Assembly (NCBI GenBank): GCA_964640385.1
Contig: CAZXFL010000001.1
Coordinates: 124,001-188,000 of the forward strand
Reading direction: 5' to 3'
Source of the DNA: JBBDIK01 sp964640385
GTDB taxonomy: Bacteria; Actinomycetota; UBA4738; JBBDHU01
DNA length: 64,000 nucleotides
Both the position numbers and the translations under genes were made by a program. The notes under the pieces are model-generated. The model ran no database searches, was not told where the DNA came from, and saw nothing but the letters and a program-made list of their open reading frames with translations. This document shows positions 33,813 through 43,628 of the stretch, one piece after another. Position 1 is the stretch's first letter. Every line of letters begins with the position of its first letter.

Positions 33813-34796
33813 TCAGCCGCCGACCTTGTAACTCACGAACTTCCCGGCGAACAGCGCCACCAACGCGACGATCCACACGACCGCGAAGACTGCCGCCGCG
33901 AGTTCCGACAGGACCGATGCGATCGCGACCCCGGCCGCGACGAACGCCGCCTGCAGGATGTAGGAGACGACGAGTGCACGGTAGGTCGTCAGGCCGCGCG
34001 CGAGCATCTGGTCGTACAGGTGGCCCCCGTAGCCGGCCGTAACCGGCGCCCCTCTCGTCACCCGACGGATCGCGGCGAGCAGCAATTCGACCCAGAGCAG
34101 TCCGAAGCACGTGAGCGCGCCGAGCAGCAGCGGTACGGTTCGGCCGATCGCGATCGTGACGACGGCCAGGCCGGCACCGAGCAGGTACGTCCCGTTGTTC
34201 CCGAGGAAGACCGCCGCGGGTGGTGCGTTCACGACGAGGAACCCGAGCGCGGACGCGGCCAGGACGAGGGCAAGGATCTCGGGACCGCCACCGCGAGCCG
34301 CGATCACCGCGAGACCGAACGCCGTCAGGAACGAGACGCCGGTCGCCAATCCGTCTAGCCCGTCCTCCATGTCGACCGCGGTAAGGGAAGCCGCGAAAAC
34401 GAGGACAGTCCCGATCCATTCGAGGGGGATGCTCGGCAAGCCGCCGAGTTGCAATCCCGACGCGGCAAGCGCGGTGCCGAGAGCGACGACGAGAACGGTC
34501 CGTACCCATCTTGGGAGTCCGAAGCGGTCGTGGACCAGACCGAGCGCCAGCGACGCCAGCAGCACGATGACCATGGCCACGGTCGGTCCGGGGATCCCGG
34601 GAGCGACCAGACGGCCCACAACGAACCCGACGACCATGGCCAGGGCGATCACGATGCCGCCGATGTCGGGAAGCGGCCGGGCGTGCGGGCGCACGAGCCG
34701 GCTCCGGCTCGCGATCCTGGAACCCAGCCAACGCCCGATCGAGCCGAAGACCGCTGCGGCGACCAGAGCGGCGATGGGTCCCCACAGCCCGGTCAC
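33813..34796 (-). CDS. WecA/MraY-like polyprenyl-phosphate sugar-1-phosphate transferase homologue
   Basis: The 327-residue protein has about ten membrane segments and the family motif DMEDGLDGLATG (142-153), like the DGLDGLA site of MraY. The usual FLGD catalytic motif reads FLGNNGTYLLG, with N200 in place of Asp, and a late loop has GYGGHLYDQMLARG instead of the histidine motif. The first DD pair is also replaced (GLVHDRFG). It may therefore be a divergent transferase, with changed chemistry, or a non-catalytic paralogue. GTG start at 34796 with GGGGAGGA upstream. It is divergent from sqdB, 79 bases apart, so a lipid-linked sugar pathway is plausible. Confidence 0.72.
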   Translation of the reverse strand: MTGLWGPIAALVAAAVFGSIGRWLGSRIASRSRLVRPHARPLPDIGGIVIALAMVVGFVVGRLVAPGIPGPTVAMVIVLLASLALGLVHDRFGLPRWVRTVLVVALGTALAASGLQLGGLPSIPLEWIGTVLVFAASLTAVDMEDGLDGLATGVSFLTAFGLAVIAARGGGPEILALVLAASALGFLVVNAPPAAVFLGNNGTYLLGAGLAVVTIAIGRTVPLLLGALTCFGLLWVELLLAAIRRVTRGAPVTAGYGGHLYDQMLARGLTTYRALVVSYILQAAFVAAGVAIASVLSELAAAVFAVVWIVALVALFAGKFVSYKVGG

Positions 34797-34836
34797 GGCT
34801 TCCTCCCCTCCACGTGCGCTACCATCCGGCCGCTAG

Positions 34837-36120
<1,284 letters not shown>

Positions 36121-36126
36121 CGGAGG

Positions 36127-37176
36127 ATGCTCGCACTCAGGATCCTCGGCGCGGTCGTCGCCCTGATCCTCATCGCGTCCTCGGTTCCCCGGTACCGACG
36201 CCGTCAGATCAGCCGCCTGAACCTGATCATCTCCTGGGTGCTGGCGATCGGGATCATCCTGCTGGCCATCGCCCCCGGGATCTTCGACCCGGTCTTCGCC
36301 TTCTTCAACTTCCGACGCGGCGGCGGCGAGCGCCTGCTCGGGGTGTTGCTGTTCGCCGTCATCGTGCTGTTCGGGCTGCTGTGGCGCGCGCAGACCTACA
36401 CGGACTCCAACGAGCGCGCCATCCGTCAGCTGGTGGAGGCGCTCGGCGTCCGGACGATCGACTTCGAAGCGGTTCGAGCCGGGCTACCGCCAGAGCCGCT
36501 ACTGGCCACCATCTCCCCCGCGTTCAACGAAGCCGAGAACGTGGGCTTCGTGTTGGATGACATGCCGCGGGAGGCCCTCGGATATAACGTGTTCTCGATC
36601 GTGGTGGACGACTGCTCGGACGACGGAACGGCGGACGTGGCCCGGGGACACGGCGCGTTGGCGGCATCGCTGCCGGTCCGGCGCGGGGGCGGCTTGGCCC
36701 TGCGGGTTGGCTACGAGATCGCGCTGCAGCTCGGCGCCGAGATCATCGTGACACTGGATGCGGACGGCCAACACAAGCCCGAGGAGATGGACGTCATGAT
36801 CAAGCCGATCATCGACGGTGAGGCCGACTACGTGAACGGCTCTCGGCTGCTCGGCGCGTTCGAGAAGGAATCCACGATCCGCCACATCGGCGTGCACTTC
36901 TTCTCCCGGGTCGTGACGATCCTGACCGGGCAACGGATCACTGACCCTTCCAGCGGCTACCGGGCGGCGCGCGGCGACCTGCTGCATCGGATGGTGTTGG
37001 AGCAGGATCAGTTCTGGAGCACCGAGGTCCTGATCGAGGCTCTGCGTATGCACGCGAAGGTCACGGAGGTCCCGGTGACGTTCCTGACCCGGCGTGGCGG
37101 CGAATCCAAGAAGCCGAAGTCACTGCGCTACGGCTGGAACTTCGCGAAGGTGATCGTCAAGACCTGGCTCCGGTAG
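36127..37176 (+). CDS. DUF2304-GT2 fusion glycosyltransferase
   Basis: The 349-residue protein has an N-terminal DUF2304 part with three membrane segments (about 2-19, 35-55 and 70-90), then a GT2 (dolichyl-phosphate mannose synthase-like) domain from LATISPAFNEAENVGFVLDDM, with VVDDCSDDGTADVARGHG and the metal site TLDADGQHKPEEMD. The C-terminus lacks extra membrane helices. In many genomes DUF2304 is a separate small protein next to such a GT2; here it is fused. Being directly after sqdB, it probably uses UDP-sulfoquinovose or a polyprenyl phosphate; this is inference. Confidence 0.82.
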   Translation: MLALRILGAVVALILIASSVPRYRRRQISRLNLIISWVLAIGIILLAIAPGIFDPVFAFFNFRRGGGERLLGVLLFAVIVLFGLLWRAQTYTDSNERAIRQLVEALGVRTIDFEAVRAGLPPEPLLATISPAFNEAENVGFVLDDMPREALGYNVFSIVVDDCSDDGTADVARGHGALAASLPVRRGGGLALRVGYEIALQLGAEIIVTLDADGQHKPEEMDVMIKPIIDGEADYVNGSRLLGAFEKESTIRHIGVHFFSRVVTILTGQRITDPSSGYRAARGDLLHRMVLEQDQFWSTEVLIEALRMHAKVTEVPVTFLTRRGGESKKPKSLRYGWNFAKVIVKTWLR

Positions 37177-37181
37177 AAGGG

Positions 37182-37805
37182 TCAGCCGGGTAGGACGGCG
37201 ATGAGCTCGCGGGCAGCGGTGCCCGGATCTTCCGCCTCGGTGACCGCGCGCACCACCGCAACCCGGGTCGCGCCGGCATCGACCACCTCCGCGATGTTCG
37301 ACGCGTCGATACCGCCGATCGCGAACCACGGCCGATCGGTCACGTGGCGCGCGGCCAGCCGGACCAGCTCTACCCCGACGGCCTTGCGACCCGGCTTCGT
37401 CGGCGTTGCGAACACCGGACCAGCCGTCAGGTAGTCCGCCTCCGGCGGCGCCGCCTCGTGGTCGGCGGACGAGTGGCACGACAGGCCGATGATCGAATCC
37501 TCCCCGAGGATCTTGCGCGCCAGCCCCGGCGGCAGATCGCCCTGGCCGACGTGCACCCCGTCGGCGTCGGTCGCCAGCGCCACGTCGGGCCGGTCGTTCA
37601 CGATGAAGAGCGCGTCGTGCCGATCCGCCGCCCCGCGAAACACCTCGGCGTAGCGGATCAGGTCGGCGGCTTCCGCCTCCTTCTCACGCAGCTGGATGAT
37701 CCCCACGCCGGCCCCAAGTATCGCGTCTAGGGACTCGACCAGGTCACCGCGATCCGAGCGTGCGTCGGTGACGACGTACAGCCGGGCTGCACTGAGCAGC
37801 TCCAT
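37182..37805 (-). CDS. thiE: Thiamine-phosphate synthase ThiE
   Basis: ThiE couples the thiazole and pyrimidine phosphates to thiamine phosphate. The 207-residue TIM barrel has LYVVTDARSDRGD, IIQLREKEA, FIVNDRPDVALATDADGVHVGQGDLP, IIGLSCHS, DYLTAGPVFATPTKPG and PWFAIGGIDASNIAEVVDAGA, all family motifs. The start used is ATG 37805; a GTG at 37832 overlapping the thiS stop is an alternative. Last gene of the riboswitch-controlled operon. Confidence 0.94.
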   Translation of the reverse strand: MELLSAARLYVVTDARSDRGDLVESLDAILGAGVGIIQLREKEAEAADLIRYAEVFRGAADRHDALFIVNDRPDVALATDADGVHVGQGDLPPGLARKILGEDSIIGLSCHSSADHEAAPPEADYLTAGPVFATPTKPGRKAVGVELVRLAARHVTDRPWFAIGGIDASNIAEVVDAGATRVAVVRAVTEAEDPGTAARELIAVLPG

Positions 37806-37824
37806 CCGGTGCTCGAGCAGCGCG

Positions 37825-38025
37825 CTAGCCACCGGCCACCGCCCGCACCAGCTCGAGCCGGTCGCCGTCGGACAGCACCACATCGACGTATCGCTTCCGC
37901 TCCAGGGCTTCCCCGTTCAGTTCGACGACGACGAGCCGGGGATCCAGTCCTTGCGCCACGATGAGGTCATGCACCGTGCTGGCGGCGGACGCCTCCAACG
38001 CCTTTCCGTTCGCGACGACGTTCAC
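37825..38025 (-). CDS. thiS: Sulfur carrier protein ThiS
   Basis: ThiS carries sulfur as a C-terminal thiocarboxylate for thiazole formation. The 66-residue ubiquitin-like protein begins [20 protein letters not shown] and ends DRLELVRAVAGG, with the required Gly-Gly tail. GTG start at 38025 overlaps the thiH stop (GTGA). No ThiF adenylyltransferase is in the window, so activation must be done by a protein encoded elsewhere. Confidence 0.93.
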   Translation of the reverse strand: MNVVANGKALEASAASTVHDLIVAQGLDPRLVVVELNGEALERKRYVDVVLSDGDRLELVRAVAGG

Positions 38026-39176
38026 GACCTCGCACTCCCTTCCAGCGCGCGCTCGATGCTCAGCGTCACCCGGCTCCAGTCCTCCCAGACCGGCTGGTAC
38101 CCGATCGCGCGCAACGTTCCGGCGACCTCGGCCGGTCCCCGCAGGTCCGCCACCTCGAACTGTTCGGTGGCCTCGTCGGGATGCTCGTAGCCACCAGGTT
38201 CCGTGTGGGATCCGGCTGAGACATGGGTGATGCCCACCCGGAATAGACCGTCGCGTACCGCGGGCGCCTCGCGGGTCGACAGGACCAGACCCGCGTCGGG
38301 CAGCAGCAGGCGCAGCGCACAGACGACCTGAGTGAGTTCGCGGTCCGAGAGCAGCGTCCGCGGCTGGTAACCCGAGGCGCTCGGCCGCATCCGCGGCACC
38401 GACACGTTCACCTGCGATCGCCAGTGGTGACGCTGCAGGAACCGGGCATGCGCCGCGACCGCCAGCGCCTCGTAGCGCCAGTCGTCGTGCAGGCCGAAGA
38501 GAGCCCCGATCCCGAGCCGGCGCATCCCCGCGCGCGCCGCGCGTTCCGGTCCGAGCAGCCGCCACTGGTAGCGGCGCTTGCGTCCGGCGATGTGCACGGC
38601 CGCGTACGTCGCCGGGTGATAGGTCTCCTGATAGATCGTCACGCCCTCACAACCCGCGTCCGCCAGCCGCCGATACTCCTCCTCGCTCCAGACCTGCACC
38701 TCGATCGAGAGCTGCGGCACCTCAGCGGAGAGCACGCGGACCCGCTCCTCCAGGAACTCCACGCCGGTCAGCCGCTCGTGCTCCCCGGTGAGCAGCAGGA
38801 TCGAACGGAACCCGTCGCGCAGCAGGTGCCGCGCCTCCTGCAAGGTCTCTTTCGAACTCAGCGTCTTGCGCGCGATCGGCAGCTCCTTCGCGAACCCGCA
38901 GTAGGTGCAGGTCGTGAGGCACTCGTTGGACAGGTACAGCGGCGCGTACATGTGCATCGTCCGCCCGAACCGCGCGATGGTCGATTCGCGGGACGCAGCG
39001 GCCAGCTCTTCCAGGCGCTCCCCTGCCTCTGGCGAAAGCAGAACCGCCAGATCGTCCAGCGTTCGGTCGCCCGGGTTTGCCGCCAGCGCACGGTCGATCG
39101 CGCCCGGACCCGGACCCTCCGCGACGGAAAGCAGCCGGTCGAACGGGATCTCGGCGAACATCTCCGCGAAACTCAT
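38022..39176 (-). CDS. thiH: 2-iminoacetate synthase ThiH (tyrosine lyase, radical SAM)
   Basis: ThiH cleaves tyrosine to dehydroglycine (iminoacetate) and p-cresol, the oxygen-independent route to the thiazole. The 384-residue protein has the radical SAM cluster motif [13 protein letters not shown] (C86, C90, C93) and the ThiH-type [11 protein letters not shown] start, [31 protein letters not shown] and [10 protein letters not shown] segments. Aerobic actinobacteria often use glycine oxidase ThiO instead, so ThiH points to an anaerobic or low-oxygen life. The ATG overlaps the thiG stop. Confidence 0.94.
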   Translation of the reverse strand: MSFAEMFAEIPFDRLLSVAEGPGPGAIDRALAANPGDRTLDDLAVLLSPEAGERLEELAAASRESTIARFGRTMHMYAPLYLSNECLTTCTYCGFAKELPIARKTLSSKETLQEARHLLRDGFRSILLLTGEHERLTGVEFLEERVRVLSAEVPQLSIEVQVWSEEEYRRLADAGCEGVTIYQETYHPATYAAVHIAGRKRRYQWRLLGPERAARAGMRRLGIGALFGLHDDWRYEALAVAAHARFLQRHHWRSQVNVSVPRMRPSASGYQPRTLLSDRELTQVVCALRLLLPDAGLVLSTREAPAVRDGLFRVGITHVSAGSHTEPGGYEHPDEATEQFEVADLRGPAEVAGTLRAIGYQPVWEDWSRVTLSIERALEGSARS

Positions 39177-39955
39177 GACCCGTCCAGGAATCCGGTGAGC
39201 GGGCTCGATGCCTCCGCCTCGTCGCGGACCGGGGGCTTGCCGGCCAGGTACCCACGCCGCCCCGCCTCGACCCCCTCGCGGAACGCCCGCGCCATCTCGA
39301 TCGGGTCACCGGCGATCGCGATCGCGGTGTTCACCAGGACCGCGTCGGCGCCCAGCTCCATCGCCTCCGCCGCGTGCGACGGGGCACCCAGGCCCGCGTC
39401 GACCACGACCGGGACCGTCGCCTCTTCGATGATGATGCGAACGGCGTCTCGCGTCCGCAGCCCTTGGTTCGAACCGATCCAGGACCCCAGCGGCATGACG
39501 GTCGCGCACCCGGCCTCCTCCAATCGTTTGGCAAGCACCGGGTCGGCATTGATGTAGGGCAGCACGGTGAACCCATCGGCAACGAGCTTCTCCGCCGCGC
39601 TCAGCGTCTCCACTGGGTCGGGCAACAGGTAGCGCGGCTCCGGCGTCACCTCGAGCTTGACCCACGCCGGCATCCCGGCGGCTCGCGCCAGCCGCGCGAT
39701 CCGGACGGCCTCGTCGGCGTCCACGGCACCAGAGGTGTTCGGCAGAAGCAAGTATCGCTCGGTATCGATGAACTCCAGGATGTCGGGCCCGCCGGTCGCA
39801 TCCAGATCCACCCTCCGCAACGCCACCGTGACGATCTCGGTGCCGCTGGCGTCCAGGGCTCCGCTCATGACCTCGTGCGAGCCGAACTTGCCCGTGCCCA
39901 CGAGCAGCCGGGAGGAGAAGGTGCGGTCCGCGATCTGGAGCGGGTCCTGCGTCAC
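39173..39955 (-). CDS. thiG: Thiazole synthase ThiG
   Basis: ThiG forms the thiazole phosphate from deoxyxylulose 5-phosphate, iminoacetate and ThiS thiocarboxylate. The 260-residue TIM barrel has [16 protein letters not shown], the catalytic lysine in [37 protein letters not shown] and [29 protein letters not shown]. The start is GTG at 39955 with GGAGGG seven bases upstream. An ATG at 39976 in frame was rejected, since it lies within the conserved 3' part of the riboswitch. Confidence 0.95.
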   Translation of the reverse strand: MTQDPLQIADRTFSSRLLVGTGKFGSHEVMSGALDASGTEIVTVALRRVDLDATGGPDILEFIDTERYLLLPNTSGAVDADEAVRIARLARAAGMPAWVKLEVTPEPRYLLPDPVETLSAAEKLVADGFTVLPYINADPVLAKRLEEAGCATVMPLGSWIGSNQGLRTRDAVRIIIEEATVPVVVDAGLGAPSHAAEAMELGADAVLVNTAIAIAGDPIEMARAFREGVEAGRRGYLAGKPPVRDEAEASSPLTGFLDGS

Positions 39956-39958
39956 GTG

Positions 39959-40052
39959 GATTCCCTCCGCCGGCATTACCCGGATCAGGTTCTCGGGTCG
40001 CGGACACATCCGAGTCCGCCTCTCAGCCCGGTCGCCCGAGCTCCCCTCGGTC
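39959..40052 (-). ncRNA. TPP riboswitch (THI element) controlling thiGHSE
   Basis: On the minus strand the two conserved thiamine pyrophosphate aptamer blocks are present in order: GGGGAGC then CCGGGCTGAGAGG (binding the pyrimidine via CUGAGA), and ACCCGAGAACCTGATCC with GGGTAATGCCGGCGGAGGGA. They match the consensus CTGAGA ... ACCTGATC...GTAATGCC.GCG.AGGGA. The aptamer 3' end contains the GGAGGG that serves as thiG ribosome binding site, so the switch most likely acts on translation by hiding it when TPP is bound. A TATACT (40054-40059) just upstream is a likely -10. Confidence 0.95.
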
Positions 40053-40083
40053 AAGTATAGGCCCGTACAATCGACCTAACTCC

Positions 40084-42009
40084 ATGGGCGTAACCACGGT
40101 CTCTGACCGCTACCAGATCATCGAGCGCATCGCCGCAGGCGGCATGGGCGAAGTCTTCCGCGCGCGCGACTCGGTGCTGGGCCGCGAGGTCGCGATCAAG
40201 ATCCTGCACCGCAGCCTCGCGGACGACGCGGAGTTCATCGACCGGTTTCGGCGCGAGGCCCAGGCCGCTGCCAGCCTGAACCACCCCAACATCGTCGCCG
40301 TCTACGACTGGGGCGCCTCGGGCGATACCTACTTCATGGTGATGGAGTTGATCGAAGGCCACACGATCCGCGAGGTCCTGACGAGCCGAGGGGCCCTCGC
40401 GCCCGCGCAGGCCACGGACGCGCTGAGACAGACCCTGGCGGCACTCGATCACGCGCATGAGGAAGGCGTCGTTCACCGCGACATCAAGCCGGAGAACCTG
40501 CTCATCACGAGCGAGGGAGTGGTCAAGGTTGCCGACTTCGGTCTAGCGCGCGCGTACGCAGAGTCGCGGGTGACGCAGGCACCCGGAACCGTCACCGGAA
40601 CCGTCACCGGAACCGTCGCCTACCTCGCGCCCGAACAGATCCGTGGGGACGCCGCCGACCCGCGCACCGACCTGTACGCACTCGGCATCGTGGGCTACGA
40701 GCTGCTCACGGGTAACGTCCCGTTCACCGGCGAAACCTCCGTCGCGGTTGCCTACAAGCACCTCGAGGAGCGCGTGCCGGCCCCATCGGAAGCGCAGCCC
40801 CTCGTGCCCATCGACCTCGACCGGATCATCGTGTGGGCGACCGACAAGGAGCCTGCTCGCCGGCCCGCGTCCGCCGCCGACCTCAACCGCGAACTCACCC
40901 GCGTTTCGAGACAGCTCCCCGCCGCGCCGGCGCTCTCCTCACTGGTCGCCGGACTCCCGCGGATCGACATCCCCCTCAACAACCGTGCGGCGACCGTGAC
41001 GATCCCCCGAGCCGGCTCCGATCTCCGGTCGCACCCGACGACCGTGGCAGGTGTCCCACCGCCGACACCGGCGTCGCTGCCGGGGCAGCCTCCGGGTGAT
41101 GCCCCACCCGACGCGAAGAAGGGACACCGGCGCATGCGCAAGCTCCTTCGCTGGCTGGTGATGCTCATGATCGCGGCGGGAGTCGCGTGGGCCGCATGGA
41201 TGTTCCTCATCCCGCGCCAGGTTCCCAACGTCCTCGGGCTCCAGGCCGAGACCGCGCAGTCGGAACTCGAAGCATCCCGGTTCGACGTCACGGTCGGCGA
41301 GCCCGTGTTCTCATCCGAGTACGAACCGGGGCAGGTGGCCCAGCAGAGCATCCTCGCGGGCGAGAGCCGCAAACCCGGGACCGGCATCACGATCCACGCC
41401 TCGCGCGGGCCACAGGTCCTGAAGGTTCCCAAGCTCGTCGGCAAGACGCTCGAGGAGGCAACTGCCGTCCTCCAGCAGGACGGGCTGATCCTCGGCAGCG
41501 TGAGCGAGGACTTCAGCGAGGACGTCCCCGAGGGCGCCGTCATGGAGCAGTCGCCCGGCCGGGGCGACGAGGCGCCCGGCGGCTCGAAGATTGATCTGGT
41601 CGTGTCCCAGGGACCGCCGCCCGTCACCGTTCCCGACGTCACGGGCCTCGAGGAGGCAACCGCGGTCGACGCCCTCGAAGCGCAAGGATTGCGCGTCGAG
41701 GTCAGGGAGGACTTCTCCGAGAAGGTCGAGCGCGGCTTCGTCATCTCCCAGAACGGGCGTCCCGAGGACATCGTCGGAAAGGGAACCCGGGTCAAGATCG
41801 TCGTCTCGCAGGGACCGAAGGAGGTCGACATGCCCGACATGACCGGCCTGTCGCTGGACGACGCCGGGCGCAAGCTCCACGACCTCGGCTTGAAGGTGAT
41901 CACGTCACGGGTCCCCGGGTCCACGGGGAATCGCGTCGTCGGTCAGCAGCCGGCCGCGGGAACAACCGTGAAGGCGGGTACAACCGTCGAGCTGTTCATC
42001 GGCGACTGA
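40084..42009 (+). CDS. PASTA-domain serine/threonine protein kinase (PknB family)
   Basis: The 641-residue kinase has a cytoplasmic kinase domain (residues 10-270) with RIAAGGMGEVFRA, K39 in VAIKIL, HRDIKPENLL at 131 and DFGLARA at 151, a Pro-rich linker, a membrane segment (about 354-374), and four extracytoplasmic PASTA domains (379-641, e.g. VPNVLGL, VPKLVGKTLEEA, VPDVTGLEEATA, MPDMTGLSLDDA). It should sense peptidoglycan fragments or lipid II and phosphorylate division and wall proteins. It stands alone, not next to ftsW/pbpA/pstP as in most actinobacteria. The activation loop (154-183) holds a tandem repeat. TACAAT at 40066-40071 is a possible -10. It is divergent from thiG. Confidence 0.93.
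   Translation: MGVTTVSDRYQIIERIAAGGMGEVFRARDSVLGREVAIKILHRSLADDAEFIDRFRREAQAAASLNHPNIVAVYDWGASGDTYFMVMELIEGHTIREVLTSRGALAPAQATDALRQTLAALDHAHEEGVVHRDIKPENLLITSEGVVKVADFGLARAYAESRVTQAPGTVTGTVTGTVAYLAPEQIRGDAADPRTDLYALGIVGYELLTGNVPFTGETSVAVAYKHLEERVPAPSEAQPLVPIDLDRIIVWATDKEPARRPASAADLNRELTRVSRQLPAAPALSSLVAGLPRIDIPLNNRAATVTIPRAGSDLRSHPTTVAGVPPPTPASLPGQPPGDAPPDAKKGHRRMRKLLRWLVMLMIAAGVAWAAWMFLIPRQVPNVLGLQAETAQSELEASRFDVTVGEPVFSSEYEPGQVAQQSILAGESRKPGTGITIHASRGPQVLKVPKLVGKTLEEATAVLQQDGLILGSVSEDFSEDVPEGAVMEQSPGRGDEAPGGSKIDLVVSQGPPPVTVPDVTGLEEATAVDALEAQGLRVEVREDFSEKVERGFVISQNGRPEDIVGKGTRVKIVVSQGPKEVDMPDMTGLSLDDAGRKLHDLGLKVITSRVPGSTGNRVVGQQPAAGTTVKAGTTVELFIGD
40585..40617 (+). repeat. 12-bp tandem repeat in the kinase activation loop
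   Basis: The unit GGAACCGTCACC occurs twice and a third time as GGAACCGTC, perfectly in tandem. It encodes GTVTGTVTGTV just before the conserved AYLAPEQ. Usual kinases of this family have one GT[VA] there, with one or two phosphorylatable Thr upstream. The expansion adds Thr residues to the loop. Confidence 0.85.
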
Positions 42010-42021
42010 GGAGGCCGGAGG

Positions 42022-42645
42022 CTACGCCTCGAGGTCGGCTCCGCGGCCCTCCTGGTACGAGTAGCGCTCCTCGACCCAGGGGTCGGCATGTGTGTGGTAC
42101 CCGCGAACCTCCCAGAACCCGCGCTGGTTGTGATCGGTGAACTCGAGCCCGCGCACCCACTTCGCGCTCTTCCACGCGTAGCGCTTCGGGACCACCAGCC
42201 GCAGCGGGAACCCGTGCTCGGGCGCAAGATCCTGCCCGTCGTGGCTCCAGGCGACGAGCACATCGTCGTCGGACATCGCCTCCAGTGACAGGTTCGACGT
42301 GTAGCCGTGCTCGCAGTGGGCGATCACCCATTCCGCCTCGGGGGTGGGCTTCGCCAGCTCCATCAGGGTCCGGAAGGAAACGCCCGTCCACGTGTTGTCG
42401 AGGGTCGACCACGTGGTCACGCAATGCATGTCCGCCCCGATGTCGACGTTCGGCAGCGCCTTGAGCTGGGGGTAGGTGAGCGTGACCTCGTTCTCGACGA
42501 GACCGAACAGGTTCAGGTCCCAGGCGGCCGGATCGAACCGAGGGATGGTGCCGTAGTGCAGCACGGGCCAGGACTTCACCAGGTGGTTCCCCGGGGGGAT
42601 CCTAGCCCCGACCTCTTCCGGGTACCGCTTCGAGAACACGCTCAT
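42022..42645 (-). CDS. Sulfite-oxidase-fold molybdopterin oxidoreductase
   Basis: The 207-residue protein is the single-domain SUOX fold, similar to MsrP/YedY-type and actinobacterial cytosolic homologues: WDLNLFGLVENEVTLTYPQLKALP, the Mo-ligand cysteine C75 in DMHCVTTWS, WTGVSFRTLMELAKP, AHCEHGYTSNLSLEA and RLVVPKRYAWKSAKWVRGLEF. No signal peptide or Tat motif is seen, so it is cytoplasmic. It needs the non-dinucleotide Mo-MPT cofactor, unlike the formate dehydrogenase further right. Substrate unknown; sulfite or sulfoxides are possible. It is convergent with the kinase gene. Confidence 0.85.
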   Translation of the reverse strand: MSVFSKRYPEEVGARIPPGNHLVKSWPVLHYGTIPRFDPAAWDLNLFGLVENEVTLTYPQLKALPNVDIGADMHCVTTWSTLDNTWTGVSFRTLMELAKPTPEAEWVIAHCEHGYTSNLSLEAMSDDDVLVAWSHDGQDLAPEHGFPLRLVVPKRYAWKSAKWVRGLEFTDHNQRGFWEVRGYHTHADPWVEERYSYQEGRGADLEA

Positions 42646-42674
42646 CTGCCCTCCGTTCCGCCAGTATAGGGAGC

Positions 42675-43628
42675 ATGTCCGGAACGCCCGACTTCACGAT
42701 CCGCGCCGCGGCGCTCGATGACGCCGAGGCCATCGCCGACTGCGTGAACGCCTTCTGCATCGCGGATGTCGGCTTCCCGTGGACGACCGCGGCGCAGGTC
42801 CGCCACTGGATCCAGCGGCCCGAGCACCGCCCCGAGGACTGGTCCGTGGCCGTCGATGGCGACGGCGCCCTCCTGGGGACGTCTTCGCTGGCGGCCCTCG
42901 AGCCCTACGAGGACATGTGGGCTCAGGCATGCGTGTCCCCTGCGGCCAACGGCCGCGGCATCGGCATCGCGCTGCTGCGCCGGACCATCGAACGCGCCGA
43001 AGTCCTCGCCGCCGGGGCCCCCGAGGGGGCGGAGCCGATGCTGCGCGTCTGGCGTTGGGTATCGAACAACCGGGCCGCGGATCTGTTCACCCTGCTTGGG
43101 TTCGCGGGGTCGAGGGTGTGGTTCACCTTGGAGATCGACCTGGACGGGTCCGTCGACCCCGGCCCGGTTCCCGACGGGATCCGGATCCGGCCGTTCATCG
43201 TCGGGAGAGACGAACGCGCGATGTACGAGACGCACCTGCAGGCCTTCGCGGACCACTACGGGCTGGGCCCTATCTCATACGACCTGTACGCCCATGCTGT
43301 CCTCAGCGGCGAGCAGTTCATTCCGGATCTCCTGCTGCTGGCGCTCGACGGGGACGAGGTCGTCGGAACCTACGTCGGCGCGCCCGCGCCCGCGGAGGGC
43401 CCGGACGTCGCCGTCGTGGACGAGCTGGGGGTCCGGGCTGCGTGGCGCAAGCGCGGGGTTGGTACCGCTCTGCTGCGGCACGGCTTCGCGGCACTTGCCG
43501 CCAAAGGGTTCCGGCGCGTGTTCCTCGATGTCGATACCGACAACCCGACCGGCGCCCTCGGCGTGTACCAGCGCGCGGGCATGCACACCAAGGCGGAGTC
43601 CGTCTCTTACGAACGGCGCCTGCGTTGA
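42675..43628 (+). CDS. Double-GNAT acetyltransferase (MshD-like), first of pair
   Basis: The 317-residue protein has two GNAT domains, residues 6-145 and 160-317. The first has a degenerate acetyl-CoA loop (SPAANGRGIGIALLRRTIE), the second an intact one (RAAWRKRGVGTALLRHGFAALA) and the signature VDTDNPTGALGVYQRAGM. The double-domain layout resembles mycothiol synthase MshD, but the substrate is not determinable. Its TGA overlaps the next gene's TTG start. Confidence 0.78.
   Translation: MSGTPDFTIRAAALDDAEAIADCVNAFCIADVGFPWTTAAQVRHWIQRPEHRPEDWSVAVDGDGALLGTSSLAALEPYEDMWAQACVSPAANGRGIGIALLRRTIERAEVLAAGAPEGAEPMLRVWRWVSNNRAADLFTLLGFAGSRVWFTLEIDLDGSVDPGPVPDGIRIRPFIVGRDERAMYETHLQAFADHYGLGPISYDLYAHAVLSGEQFIPDLLLLALDGDEVVGTYVGAPAPAEGPDVAVVDELGVRAAWRKRGVGTALLRHGFAALAAKGFRRVFLDVDTDNPTGALGVYQRAGMHTKAESVSYERRLR

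Noticed and set aside
39956..40054. Longer ThiG starting at 40054 or at ATG 39976
   Set aside because: Both starts fall inside the TPP riboswitch. The GTG at 39955 follows directly after the GGAGGG of the aptamer end.
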